Shown: piece by piece, positions 32,744-41,755 of the stretch
Numbering within the stretch: the first letter of the stretch is position 1
Layout of the letters: the number at the start of each line of letters is the position of its first letter
Source: CAYUAG01 sp046483025
GTDB lineage: Bacteria; Zhuqueibacterota; QNDG01; CAYUAG01
Assembly (NCBI GenBank): GCA_046483025.1
Contig: JAWODZ010000144.1
Span: 1-51,614 of the forward strand
Direction: 5' to 3'
Length of the DNA stretch: 51,614 nt
Notes under the pieces: generated by a model
Told to the model about the DNA's origin: nothing
What the model saw: the letters and a program-made list of their open reading frames with translations, nothing else
Database searches by the model: none
Program-made: the position numbers and the translations under genes

Positions 32744-33979
32744 TTGAACTTGGAAGAGAGTTTTTCGGTTAGTATAAACGGTCTGACCACTCATAAATTA
32801 AGAACGTTTCTAACCATGTTGGGGATTATTTTTGGGGTGGCTGCGGTGATTGCCATGCTCTCCATTGGTGCCGGTGCCAAGAAGGAGGCTCTGGATCAGA
32901 TTAAGGTTCTGGGGTTAAATAATATCATACTTCATTCAGAACCGATTGAATCCGAATCAGATGAATACGGGACAGTTATTGAATCATTAGGATTAACAGT
33001 GGATGATTCCCGGTCGCTGCATATATTAAATCCGCTGGTGAAAGCCTCGGTACCATTGAAAGTACTCGAGGACCAGTTAGTACTGAGAAGAGATAAGGAA
33101 ATGAATACGGTAGTGGCGGGTACAGTTACTGAATATAAGGATGTGCTAAATTTTGAAATGGAAAGTGGTAATTTTTTTAATTATAATGATGTGCATGAAG
33201 CCAGGAAAGTCTGTGTTATCGGCAGTCAGGTAAAACGGGAATTATTTTATTTTCAGAGAGCCTGCGGTGAAGAAATAAAAATTGGAGATTTATGGTTTAC
33301 AGTAGTTGGTGTTTTAAAATCTAAATTGTATTCCAGCAGTCAAGGGGGAATCATGGACAGAGATGTCAATAAAGATATTTATATCCCTTTATCCTCACTT
33401 AATAACAGGTTTGATGTAGACCCTTCTCAACCGGAAGTTGATCAGATTGTTCTCAATATAGCAGATGATGACAGGATAAGAGAAGCTGCAAATCTTGCTA
33501 ACAGACTGATATATCTAAGACATAATAAAGTAGAAGATTATAAAATAGTTGTACCGGAGGAACTACTCCAGCAGCGTCAGAAAACCCAGAGAATTTTTAA
33601 TATAGTCATGGGAGCTATTGCCGGTATTTCCCTGCTGGTGGGTGGAATCGGGATTATGAATATTATGTTGGCATCTATCCTGGAGAGAACCAGGGAGATA
33701 GGTGTCAGACGGGCTGTTGGGGCAACCAGGAGAGATATTCTGGGACAGTTTCTTATTGAAGCAGTTATGTTGAGTTTTACCGGAGGACTGTTAGGAATAC
33801 TTTTAGGTTTTATTATGACCAAAATAATTGCTATGTATGCCGACTGGAAAACAATAGTGGATATTGGAGCTATTATGCTGGCATTTTTTGTTTCTGCTGC
33901 AGTTGGAATAATTTTTGGGATATATCCGGCCAGAAAAGCTGCCAAGCTGGATCCCATAGAATCTTTAAGATATGAATAA
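32744..33979 (+). CDS. MacB/FtsX-type ABC transporter permease without ATPase domain
   Basis: A 411-residue permease starting at TTG 32744 after AAGGGAG. It has an N-terminal transmembrane helix (F-L-T-M-L-G-I-I-F-G-V-A-A-V), a large MacB-type domain in the periplasm (about 45-275), then three helices. The FtsX cytoplasmic signature is R-T-R-E-I-G-V-R-R-A-V-G-A-T-R-R-D-I. MacB proper carries a fused N-terminal ATPase that is missing here, as in two-subunit MacB-like systems. No ATP-binding subunit is encoded in the cluster or elsewhere in the window. Base composition matches its neighbours. Confidence 0.9.
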   Translation: MNLEESFSVSINGLTTHKLRTFLTMLGIIFGVAAVIAMLSIGAGAKKEALDQIKVLGLNNIILHSEPIESESDEYGTVIESLGLTVDDSRSLHILNPLVKASVPLKVLEDQLVLRRDKEMNTVVAGTVTEYKDVLNFEMESGNFFNYNDVHEARKVCVIGSQVKRELFYFQRACGEEIKIGDLWFTVVGVLKSKLYSSSQGGIMDRDVNKDIYIPLSSLNNRFDVDPSQPEVDQIVLNIADDDRIREAANLANRLIYLRHNKVEDYKIVVPEELLQQRQKTQRIFNIVMGAIAGISLLVGGIGIMNIMLASILERTREIGVRRAVGATRRDILGQFLIEAVMLSFTGGLLGILLGFIMTKIIAMYADWKTIVDIGAIMLAFFVSAAVGIIFGIYPARKAAKLDPIESLRYE

Positions 33980-33999
33980 AAATCACAGGAGTTGAAAGT

Positions 34000-35550
34000 A
34001 TGTCTTTAAGGAATTATAAGATTAGCTTTGCAGGTATATTTTTATTTTTTGGATTTTTTCTTTTTCCAAACAAATGCATTAGTCAGGATACAATAGTTCT
34101 ATCACTAAATGATGCTATCTCAGTTGCTTTGGATAAAAGTTATAATATTAAGACTCTGGAGAAACTAGTTGATCAGGCTGAACAAAATTTAATTGCTGCC
34201 CGGGCTCGATACAAAACCAATATAAATTTAAATTTGTTTGCACCCCAATATGATGAAGGGTTTGAATTGATTCCTCAGGTTGACGGAAATCCCATCCCAA
34301 AGCAGCAGGGAAGTTTTCAGGTCAGGGGGGTTATGGATATTACCCAGCCTATGCCCTGGATTCCCCTTGGAGGTGGTGATTTAACTTTGCAGGGTGAAGC
34401 CTATCAATTGAATTCATGGTCGCCTATGAGAGAGGATCCGGATAAATATGATAAATCAAATAGATTTTTCAATAAAATCAGTCTTATCATGAATAAACCT
34501 TTATTTACTATAAATAATGTAGCTCTGGAACTCAGACAGGCAAAATTAAATTACAGAAAACAGAAGAAAGTTTTTACCCGTTCTGAACTTGATCTTATAT
34601 ATAGGATTACGCAGCAATTTTTCAGTCTTTATCGAACTATTGAAGAAGTCAAGATAAACAAGGAAGATGTCCAACGACAGCAGAATATTTTTGAAACTAC
34701 AGAAAAAAAGTTTAAATCAGGATTGATTGCAGAAGTTGATGCAATGCAGGCAGAAGTTGACCTGATTCAGGCCCGTAATTCATTGAAATCATCTCAGGGG
34801 AGAATGGAAAGACAAATGGCTTCCTTTAAGCAGCTTATAGGTTTGTCTTTAGATGAAAATATTGATTTAACTGCAGATCTTGAAGTTGACAGAATTGATA
34901 TAAATGTTGAAAAAGCTATCTCATTTGCTATGAACAACAGAAGTGAAATTGTGGAAAAAGAAATTGATATTGAAAATCAGGAAATTAATATTAAGCAGAC
35001 TAATGCCAGAGTTTCCATAAAAGGGAGTTTAATGGGCTATTACCAGCTTTCCGGTTTTTCCGAAGAACAGATACCCTGGGGAACAAGTACAGTAGATTTG
35101 ATTGAATCCAGCTGGGAAGTATTGAAACAGACTCCTAACCGGGGAGTAACCTTTAATCTGGAAATTCCGCTCTGGGACTGGGGGAGAAACCGGGCTCAGG
35201 TAAAGGCAGCAGAGATTCAGCTGGAAAGAGATAAAATGGACCTTGAAGATCAGTATGTTTCCATAGAGCGAGAAGTGAAAGATGTTATTCGAAGCTGTTA
35301 TGAATCCTATGACAGAGTAAAAATGCTGGAAAAGAGCAAAGAAGTAAGTCAGCGGTCATTTGAAATAAATTTGGAGCGATTTGAAAATGGTGACATAACA
35401 ACTACAGAACTGGCCCGGGTGAGTGATCAGCTTAATAATTCCTTGTTATCATATCTTGATGCGTATAATCAGTATAAATTAGCACTTGCAGATTTGAGAC
35501 GTAAAACCCTCTATGATTTCGAAACTAATGAATCACTGGCTGAAGAATAA
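34000..35550 (+). CDS. TolC-like outer-membrane efflux protein
   Basis: A 516-residue outer-membrane channel with a signal peptide (about 1-28, ending C-I-S-Q). Two TolC repeats follow, each opening with a helix such as L-N-D-A-I-S-V-A-L-D-K-S-Y-N-I-K. The equatorial signature E-K-K-F-K-S-G-L-I-A-E-V-D is in the first repeat and its match E-R-F-E-N-G-D-I-T-T-T-E-L in the second. Amphipathic helices with a strong heptad pattern fill the rest. It starts 20 bases after the permease and completes an adaptor-adaptor-permease-channel unit. Its stop lies only 18 bases from the stop of the convergent gene. Confidence 0.92.
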   Translation: MSLRNYKISFAGIFLFFGFFLFPNKCISQDTIVLSLNDAISVALDKSYNIKTLEKLVDQAEQNLIAARARYKTNINLNLFAPQYDEGFELIPQVDGNPIPKQQGSFQVRGVMDITQPMPWIPLGGGDLTLQGEAYQLNSWSPMREDPDKYDKSNRFFNKISLIMNKPLFTINNVALELRQAKLNYRKQKKVFTRSELDLIYRITQQFFSLYRTIEEVKINKEDVQRQQNIFETTEKKFKSGLIAEVDAMQAEVDLIQARNSLKSSQGRMERQMASFKQLIGLSLDENIDLTADLEVDRIDINVEKAISFAMNNRSEIVEKEIDIENQEINIKQTNARVSIKGSLMGYYQLSGFSEEQIPWGTSTVDLIESSWEVLKQTPNRGVTFNLEIPLWDWGRNRAQVKAAEIQLERDKMDLEDQYVSIEREVKDVIRSCYESYDRVKMLEKSKEVSQRSFEINLERFENGDITTTELARVSDQLNNSLLSYLDAYNQYKLALADLRRKTLYDFETNESLAEE

Positions 35551-35568
35551 ATTATATATTTTAAAATT

Positions 35569-36681
35569 TTAATTCTCAGGTGTATAGTTCAGGGGCAGAC
35601 TGTCAGCTACCCTTTCCCAGATCCAGTAGCCATAAACTGTTAAAGAGTTATGGGGATCATAAATACTTCCATTTTTGTTTACAATGACTTTACTGTTATT
35701 ATTTAATTGTAGCCATGAATATTGATAATACTCAGGTTGTTCTATACCCTGTTTTTTTAAATATTTTTTATAGCCCCTTGGTATAATTTCTCCTTTATAT
35801 ATTACTTCAAGATATTCCGGAAAGGAGAGCATATTGTCTGAAGAGAGAATATCATGAGATGTTAATTCTTTTTTTGAAGGATTATCGCCTATATACATGG
35901 TTAATGCAGAATTTATCTGAAAACCTTCTTCCTCAAAAGAATCGGAATGCAGTGAACGCATAAAATGCTGTTTGGATCCATAATATGCTTTTGTTCTTCT
36001 TTGTTCCCATTGATTTTTTTCTTTTTCGTTCATTGGCTCAAGAGGTTGAAATCTGGCACTGTATTCATATCGGATATTTCTGGTCAATTCATTGAATTTA
36101 AAATCTATTAAATCAACAGTAAGTTTATATCCCAGTCCCTGATTAATGATTTCTAGCGGATGATTAGATGAAGCAGTGAGAATATGATTGATATCATTAT
36201 AATTAAAAGACAGGTGTTCAGTATAGTTGATTTTACATTTTTTTGCATTAGGAGTTTCACCTAAAAAAGCCATTGTAAATTTATCCAGATTTTTTAACCA
36301 TTTTTTTGGTCTTTCTGCTTCAACTTTTAAAGTTGGTGCTTGTAAAGGTTCAGGTTTTATTTCAAAATTAACAATATTTTTTTCCGTTACATTTACTTGT
36401 ATCCTTTTTTTCAATAAAGAGTATCCAATCATACTCACTATGATTTCATAATGTCCGGGTGCGACATCAGTTATGATATATTTCCCTGTTTTATCGGTCG
36501 CATCTCCCAAAGTTGTGTTTTTAAGATATACACTGACCATATAAACAGGTTCCCCTGTAGAGGCATCTGTGATAATACCAGTAATTTCCTCTCCGGTTAC
36601 ATTTGTGAAAGAAATGAGAACGCTGGCTATACTAATAATTGAAATATATTTTTTAATTAACAAATACTTGAACATATACAT
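35569..36681 (-). CDS. Secreted carboxypeptidase-like regulatory-domain protein
   Basis: A 370-residue protein with a signal peptide (about 1-30, V-T-G-E). A carboxypeptidase-D-type regulatory beta-sandwich follows at about 32-110: G-I-I-T-D-A-S-T-G-E-P-V, then T-D-K-T-G-K-Y-I-I-T-D-V-A-P-G-H-Y. After it comes a 240-residue region without a motif I recognise, containing W-E-Q-R-R and Y-Y-G-S-K-Q-H-F-M-R-S-L. Such proteins are frequent in Bacteroidota and relatives and sit in the envelope; their function is unknown. Two in-frame ATGs lie 6 bases apart (M-Y-M-F), and either could be used. It is the last gene of a minus-strand set of three secreted proteins. Confidence 0.75.
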   Translation of the reverse strand: MYMFKYLLIKKYISIISIASVLISFTNVTGEEITGIITDASTGEPVYMVSVYLKNTTLGDATDKTGKYIITDVAPGHYEIIVSMIGYSLLKKRIQVNVTEKNIVNFEIKPEPLQAPTLKVEAERPKKWLKNLDKFTMAFLGETPNAKKCKINYTEHLSFNYNDINHILTASSNHPLEIINQGLGYKLTVDLIDFKFNELTRNIRYEYSARFQPLEPMNEKEKNQWEQRRTKAYYGSKQHFMRSLHSDSFEEEGFQINSALTMYIGDNPSKKELTSHDILSSDNMLSFPEYLEVIYKGEIIPRGYKKYLKKQGIEQPEYYQYSWLQLNNNSKVIVNKNGSIYDPHNSLTVYGYWIWERVADSLPLNYTPEN

Positions 36682-36731
36682 ATCCTGATTTTTTTATGAT
36701 GATCTGATACATTTTACTGAATTCAACTGTA

Positions 36732-37643
36732 TTATTTTAATAAATTTAACTTTTGAGAAACAATACAATCATCAGTAATGAGGCGGTAAATATAAATCCC
36801 GCTTGCTAAACCACTGGCGTCAAAAGTAACTTCATAGGTACCAGCAGCTTTTTTCTGATTTACCAGGGTCTTTACTTCTCTACCTGTTAAGTCAAATACT
36901 TTTAAGGCAATATCAGAATAATCTGGCAATTGATAGCGTATAGTTGTGGACAAATTGAACGGATTGGGATAATTTTGGTTCAGAATTATTTTTTCAGGTA
37001 ATTCAGATATTTTTTCTTTATCCTGAACAGAGACTGTACCTCCCAAAGATAAATCATCCAGTATAAAATAAGATCCTGAATGAACAGTATACATTCCTTC
37101 AGGGGGATTTATAATAATTGAAATCAGACAGAAATTCGGAGTTATATCGGATAAATAATCAATATTTACGGTAAAAGGTAAAAAAGCTGTGGCTGAATCT
37201 AAATATGTTATGCATCCAGCTCCTACTGCAATAGAATCACGGAACATATTCACTACAATATGAAATCGATCTCTCCCCTCTGGTTTGAATTGGTAAAAAC
37301 CACTTAACTCGGTGAATCTTTGGGTAACAGGAAAACCATAGTCTGTACTGCCATATGGTAAAGAAACCAGATATGGAGTCAGCAGTTCATTGGGAAAAGG
37401 TAATCCTGTTTCCAGAACTTCACCACGAACAGCTAATTGACCGGAATGACTGGCTGAACAGGGGGTTACAGGTATCGCAATTCCCGGCAGAGCACCAAAT
37501 GTCCAATTATCCGGCATTAATATTTCTGATTTAGGTTCGGTGCTCCATTCTTCAAAACTTCCGTTAGGTACCTGTGCGTTTAATAAAGCTGAAAGTAGAA
37601 GCAATAAAATGATCACACTATAAAAATGAAAATATGATTTCAT
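36732..37643 (-). CDS. Secreted protein with C-terminal sorting domain (type IX-like)
   Basis: A 303-residue protein with a signal peptide (1-23, L-N-A-Q), a beta-rich domain of about 200 residues, and a C-terminal sorting domain from about 222. That domain has the N-Q-N-Y-P-N-P-F-N-L-S-T-T-I-R-Y opening, the D-L-T-G-R-E-V strand and the G-I-Y-I-Y-R-L ending typical of FCB-group secreted proteins. The central domain begins V-P-N-G-S-F-E-E-W and resembles carbohydrate-binding-like sandwiches, but I cannot name the family. It is probably exported and attached to the cell surface. AAGGGA precedes the ATG. Confidence 0.8.
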   Translation of the reverse strand: MKSYFHFYSVIILLLLLSALLNAQVPNGSFEEWSTEPKSEILMPDNWTFGALPGIAIPVTPCSASHSGQLAVRGEVLETGLPFPNELLTPYLVSLPYGSTDYGFPVTQRFTELSGFYQFKPEGRDRFHIVVNMFRDSIAVGAGCITYLDSATAFLPFTVNIDYLSDITPNFCLISIIINPPEGMYTVHSGSYFILDDLSLGGTVSVQDKEKISELPEKIILNQNYPNPFNLSTTIRYQLPDYSDIALKVFDLTGREVKTLVNQKKAAGTYEVTFDASGLASGIYIYRLITDDCIVSQKLNLLK

Positions 37644-37800
37644 GGCGTCCCTTCCATTTTTTTAAATAAATATATTAAAAAATATGGTGCTCTAATTAAT
37701 TCCTGGTTAGAAAATCAACTAAAATAAGAATATATTATTCATAATAAATAAATATGAATTGAATGTCAAGAAAAAATTAAAGAATTTTTAATATTCTAAA

Positions 37801-40764
37801 TTATTTCAAAAGTAAACATTTACATGTATTAATAGTATAATCAGATCTTAGTCGTAAAAAGTAAATACCACTGGGCTGATAAAGAGCTTCCCATTCCACT
37901 GAATGAGTACCTGCTTTTTTTCTGCCTTTAAAAATCCTGGCCACTTGTTGTCCTCGCATATTGATAGCATCGATAGTTACTTCACTTGTTTTTTCTATAA
38001 TGAAAGTAATAGTAGTAGAAGAATTAAAAGGATTAGGAGTATTTTGAAGTGAAAATATTTTATGTTCCGATTCTTTAAAATGTACAATACCAGTTAATAT
38101 GTTATTTAATTGAGGATTGGTGTTATTATAATAGGTACGGTCAGCCAGTTCACAGACTCCGGCAGCAGCAACAGTAACCTGATTAAAATAATCATATTTG
38201 GAGTTACCCGGTTCCACCATGTTCTGTATTTGATTCCTCTTAAGTTCGACAAAAGCATCATTATCTGCAGCAGTAGGGTACGACTGATTCAAATAATCTT
38301 CCACATAGGATTTATCCGGATTGAGACGTACAAACCTGCAGCCTGCATTTAAAAAACCATTGTATTGAATAATGACATGAGGATGATCCGGTGAAATCTG
38401 GACATGATCAGTATCACTTGCTACAATCATGAACATGAGATCAGGATTTTTTTGAATGGTGGAATCAATCCAGTATTCTCCGTTCCGCCAATGCCAGAAG
38501 GTTTGGGTTTCCTGAACAGTTGGAATATGTTCAGGAGGATTAGGCGGGAGTACCTGCAGGGAAGCAGCTGCCTGACGTACACGTTCGGAATAAAATGATT
38601 TATAATTTCCATTAAGATCAAAAGTTAGAGGATAGAAGATAAAATCACTACCCAGATCTACCAAACCATTCTGATTTTTGTCGACATACAGACTCCCGGT
38701 AACATGGTTATCCGTATCAAAAAGAATGGGTATTTGTATTTGACTGTCAAAAGCAAGTTGGGATAAGTCCCAGCTGCCGGTGGCAGGATCATAAGCAGGA
38801 TTTACACCCGAGTTATAAGGTCTCAGATTTTCTTCGCTTTTAGCGCCTGCTTCGGCCTGGGGCATACCGTCTCCCACAGGTGATTCCCAGTTCAGTATCC
38901 AGGCCAGTCCGGGAAAGTGTTCACCGTACATGCCGGCAGCACAGATATTTGTATTACCACCATTGGACCAGCCAACTAATCCTATATTATTATTTAACGG
39001 AGCAACAGGAACTGTTAACTGTTCTAAAGTTGAGTCTCCGACATTTGTTTTTAATCCCTGAGCAAAAAGAATTATATCTCGTAATGCTTGCAGACTTTGT
39101 AACCCCCGATAGTCATATGTTCCACCGCTGTTGAAAGGGTATTGTCCTGCTCCGGGAAAATTGAATCTGATTTCAATAAATCCATGTTCATGAAGTTGGG
39201 TTTCCCGGTCCCCAATACCATTGTCCTGAAAACCGCCCGGTACGGAAATAACGACTGGTGCTCCGTCATTGAATCGGGAAACTGCAGGAGGAGTGATACG
39301 TACAAAAAGACCTCTGTCACCACCTGTTTGGGAGGGGATATGGGTCAGAATGTCTGCAGCAGGAAGGGGATTAACATATTTTTCCACCGGCCCCCGGGGA
39401 TAGAGATTTTTACCGTTGAAAGCTGCATAGGAGGTATCATACCGATAGGCGCGGAACAGCTCATTAGCACCGGAAGGAACAGCATCTCCCTGTGTAAGAG
39501 GTCCTCCGGCCGTAACCGGATTTATATACTGCCAGACAGTATCCATATTTGTTGTCACTTCAGTAATAATGCCGTGAGTTCCGTCACAGATGAGAGTATT
39601 TCCGTTGGCCAGACGTTGACATCCGGATATATGATCAGCAAAAAAGACAGTATTGGGATCAGCAGTAAAATTCCAGTACATCTGATCCGGTCCATACGCT
39701 TGTCCGGGAGTTTTATCATAGCTATTATCAGCCAGAATCGGCGGGACAATTTCAACAATAGATGAATATTGATCTCCCGGTCTGCCCGTACCATTGTTAA
39801 AGATGAGAATATTTCCTTCCCCGGGTTTACCAGATTCAATCCATTGGGCATCATGCTGTCCGAAAAGTTTTTGATCAGAAGGAAGCCCTGCCTTATAAGC
39901 AGCTGGATTCCCCCAGCGGTAAAGGAGATCTCCTCCCATTCCTGACTGACCGCCGCTGTGGCCTGCAGCTTCTGCAGTTGTGGCGGAATGATCGATTATC
40001 CATATTTCGTTGAAGGTACGTACACTGAGCAGTATCTGGTCCAATTCTGGATTATAATCAATACTGTTAGTATGATTCCAGTCCGGTCCACCTCGATGGG
40101 CACCTAGCTGAGATTGAAAATTAATGTCAATAAGTTCCGGATGATCGGCAACAGAATTATAATTGTCTTTGGAGGCATCATAATCTTGCACCAGATGGTC
40201 CCATACATGCCATTCCCACACAATTTCATAAGTTGTATCCACTTCAATTATATGATCCGGATACAGCCCCTTTTCATTGACCAGAGACGGATCACATCCT
40301 GCCTGAATTGCCTGTGCTCTGGTTTTATATTCCCAGGCAATCATGAGGATATTTCCGTTGGGAATTAATTCAATATCATGATGCTGGCAGCTGGTGTCAC
40401 TGGAATAGGTAAATTCCCATATAATATCTCCTGCCCAGCTGAATTTCTGAACCCGCCCTCCAGTGCCGCCGGAGGTAAATCTGGGATTATTTATGTTTGC
40501 TGTTCTCAACAAGTTGCCATTTTCCAGAAGATAGGCAGAATTTCCGGGTGAAAAATTACTTTCCCAGGTATTAATTTTTTCCCCATTCAGATGTATCAAA
40601 TAGGTAGTGTTATTTTGAAGAGGAGCGAAAAGGGTATATCCCTCAAATGATTCATTTGTACTGGTAATAAGACCCATAGTTTTCTCTTGAGCACAGAGAT
40701 TAATTGCAGAAATTAAAAAAGAGGAAAGGAGTAAAACAAAGATACATATATTCCATAGTTTCAT
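37801..40764 (-). CDS. Fusion of arylsulfotransferase-like propeller, alpha/beta hydrolase and C-terminal sorting domain
   Basis: A 987-residue secreted protein with a signal peptide (1-25). Residues about 35-450 resemble the arylsulfotransferase (ASST) beta-propeller family: H-H-D-I-E-L-I-P-N-G-N-I-L, D-W-N-H-T-N-S-I-D-Y, and G-Q-H-D-A-Q-W. From about 470 to 860 an alpha/beta-hydrolase-type segment follows, with V-V-I-S-V-P-G-G, a nucleophile elbow G-W-S-N-G-G (Ser600) and D-T-D-H-V as a possible acid/His region. The last 85 residues are a sorting domain (N-T-P-N-P-F-N-S-S-T-T-I). GGAGG precedes the ATG. It may hydrolyse or transfer groups on aromatic or sulfated compounds at the cell surface; that is an inference. 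The propeller-hydrolase combination looks unusual. Confidence 0.78.
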   Translation of the reverse strand: MKLWNICIFVLLLSSFLISAINLCAQEKTMGLITSTNESFEGYTLFAPLQNNTTYLIHLNGEKINTWESNFSPGNSAYLLENGNLLRTANINNPRFTSGGTGGRVQKFSWAGDIIWEFTYSSDTSCQHHDIELIPNGNILMIAWEYKTRAQAIQAGCDPSLVNEKGLYPDHIIEVDTTYEIVWEWHVWDHLVQDYDASKDNYNSVADHPELIDINFQSQLGAHRGGPDWNHTNSIDYNPELDQILLSVRTFNEIWIIDHSATTAEAAGHSGGQSGMGGDLLYRWGNPAAYKAGLPSDQKLFGQHDAQWIESGKPGEGNILIFNNGTGRPGDQYSSIVEIVPPILADNSYDKTPGQAYGPDQMYWNFTADPNTVFFADHISGCQRLANGNTLICDGTHGIITEVTTNMDTVWQYINPVTAGGPLTQGDAVPSGANELFRAYRYDTSYAAFNGKNLYPRGPVEKYVNPLPAADILTHIPSQTGGDRGLFVRITPPAVSRFNDGAPVVISVPGGFQDNGIGDRETQLHEHGFIEIRFNFPGAGQYPFNSGGTYDYRGLQSLQALRDIILFAQGLKTNVGDSTLEQLTVPVAPLNNNIGLVGWSNGGNTNICAAGMYGEHFPGLAWILNWESPVGDGMPQAEAGAKSEENLRPYNSGVNPAYDPATGSWDLSQLAFDSQIQIPILFDTDNHVTGSLYVDKNQNGLVDLGSDFIFYPLTFDLNGNYKSFYSERVRQAAASLQVLPPNPPEHIPTVQETQTFWHWRNGEYWIDSTIQKNPDLMFMIVASDTDHVQISPDHPHVIIQYNGFLNAGCRFVRLNPDKSYVEDYLNQSYPTAADNDAFVELKRNQIQNMVEPGNSKYDYFNQVTVAAAGVCELADRTYYNNTNPQLNNILTGIVHFKESEHKIFSLQNTPNPFNSSTTITFIIEKTSEVTIDAINMRGQQVARIFKGRKKAGTHSVEWEALYQPSGIYFLRLRSDYTINTCKCLLLK

Positions 40765-40855
40765 AATACCTCCGGGTTTTATTACATTTATATCAATTTC
40801 TTAAATAAACGTTATTTTTAATGGAATATTGCTTTTTATTTTCTATGTTAAATAT

Positions 40856-41311
40856 TTATATTGATTTTTTACCGGTCATTTTTTTAATATCAAGTTTAAT
40901 TATGTTTGTATTTTTAATATTTTTTTCAAGGATATTAGAAGGTGAGAAAGAATAGTGATTGAGGATTATTTTTATGGCTTCCTTTTTAAGTATCGGGTTT
41001 TTAATAATTTCAGCCTTACCATACCCAATAACACTGTGGTATTCAATATCCCAGTTACATTGGCTGCCTTTTTTCAGAATTTTCCCAGGAATATCAATTT
41101 CAAAACCTGCATTTTTATTTTTTTTTATAATATCAATTTTTTTCCCCCGGAGAGCAGAATGAAAATAGAGGGTTTTGTCTTTATACCCAAAACAGAGCGG
41201 AACAGTATAAGGATAGTTTTGATCAAAGAGGCTCAGACGGCATACCCTGGCCTTTTCAATAATTTTTATTATTTGATCAAGATCTTTGATTTCTCGGTCT
41301 TTTCTCGGCAT
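40856..41311 (-). CDS. NimA-like / pyridoxamine 5'-phosphate oxidase-fold flavoprotein
   Basis: A 151-residue cytoplasmic protein of the split-barrel FMN-binding fold. The pattern M-P-R-K-D-R-E-I, R-L-S-L-F-D-Q-N-Y-P-Y-T-V-P-L-C-F-G-Y and L-Y-F-H-S-A-L-R-G-K-K matches the 5-nitroimidazole reductase (Nim)/PPOX-like group. Y-H-S-V-I-G-Y-G-K-A follows. The protein is slightly short of typical length but looks complete. It probably binds FMN or F420 and reduces small substrates; an antibiotic role is not implied. It is a single gene, convergent with the GNAT stump downstream. Confidence 0.82.
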   Translation of the reverse strand: MPRKDREIKDLDQIIKIIEKARVCRLSLFDQNYPYTVPLCFGYKDKTLYFHSALRGKKIDIIKKNKNAGFEIDIPGKILKKGSQCNWDIEYHSVIGYGKAEIIKNPILKKEAIKIILNHYSFSPSNILEKNIKNTNIIKLDIKKMTGKKSI

Positions 41312-41574
41312 ATTATAAAGTTACTGATATTTTGATATTATTTCAAATTAAATAATACAGTAAGGGAAATTAATTAAGGTACTTTGTCGAATCTATGGGA
41401 GGATTTAAAAAATCAGTGTAACTCAGCGGCAAATACATTTTTTAAAGATTTTCTATGCATACCGTACAATACACAACTTAAATTAATTTGCTTTTCTAAA
41501 AAAAAGATATTAATTTTTTAATGATACGTTTCATTTGATATATTGATAGGGAAGAGTAATTTGAAAAACAGTAA

Positions 41575-41730
41575 ATGGATAAGATTAAAATAAAAAAGTT
41601 CAGTATTAATTATTACAATGACTTGATTTCTCTTTATAAAAAGGCAGAGCTTGAATTTAAACCGGAAGGCAGAGATTCTTATGACCATATTAAACAACAA
41701 ATCAAGGATAACAAATGTATAATAATATAG
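41575..41730 (+). pseudogene. Truncated GNAT acetyltransferase (N-terminal stump)
   Basis: The 51 residues begin MDKIKIKKFS and contain L-Y-K-K-A-E-L-E-F-K-P-E-G-R-D-S, the N-terminal signature of a GNAT acetyltransferase group (typically L-W-K-x-A-G-L-x-x-x-P-x-G-R-D-S). The frame stops at 41728-41730 after C-I-I-I, before the acetyl-CoA-binding motif. No continuation is visible in other frames, so it looks truncated rather than frameshifted. The preceding 263 bases (41312-41574) are AT-rich and hold nothing else I can support. Confidence 0.6.
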
Positions 41731-41755
41731 TTTGAATGTATGAGGGTGATGATTT

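Noticed and set aside
38110..39854. Many ORFs of 60-207 codons opposite and within the 37801-40764 gene
   Set aside because: They are shadows of one long, well-supported coding frame.
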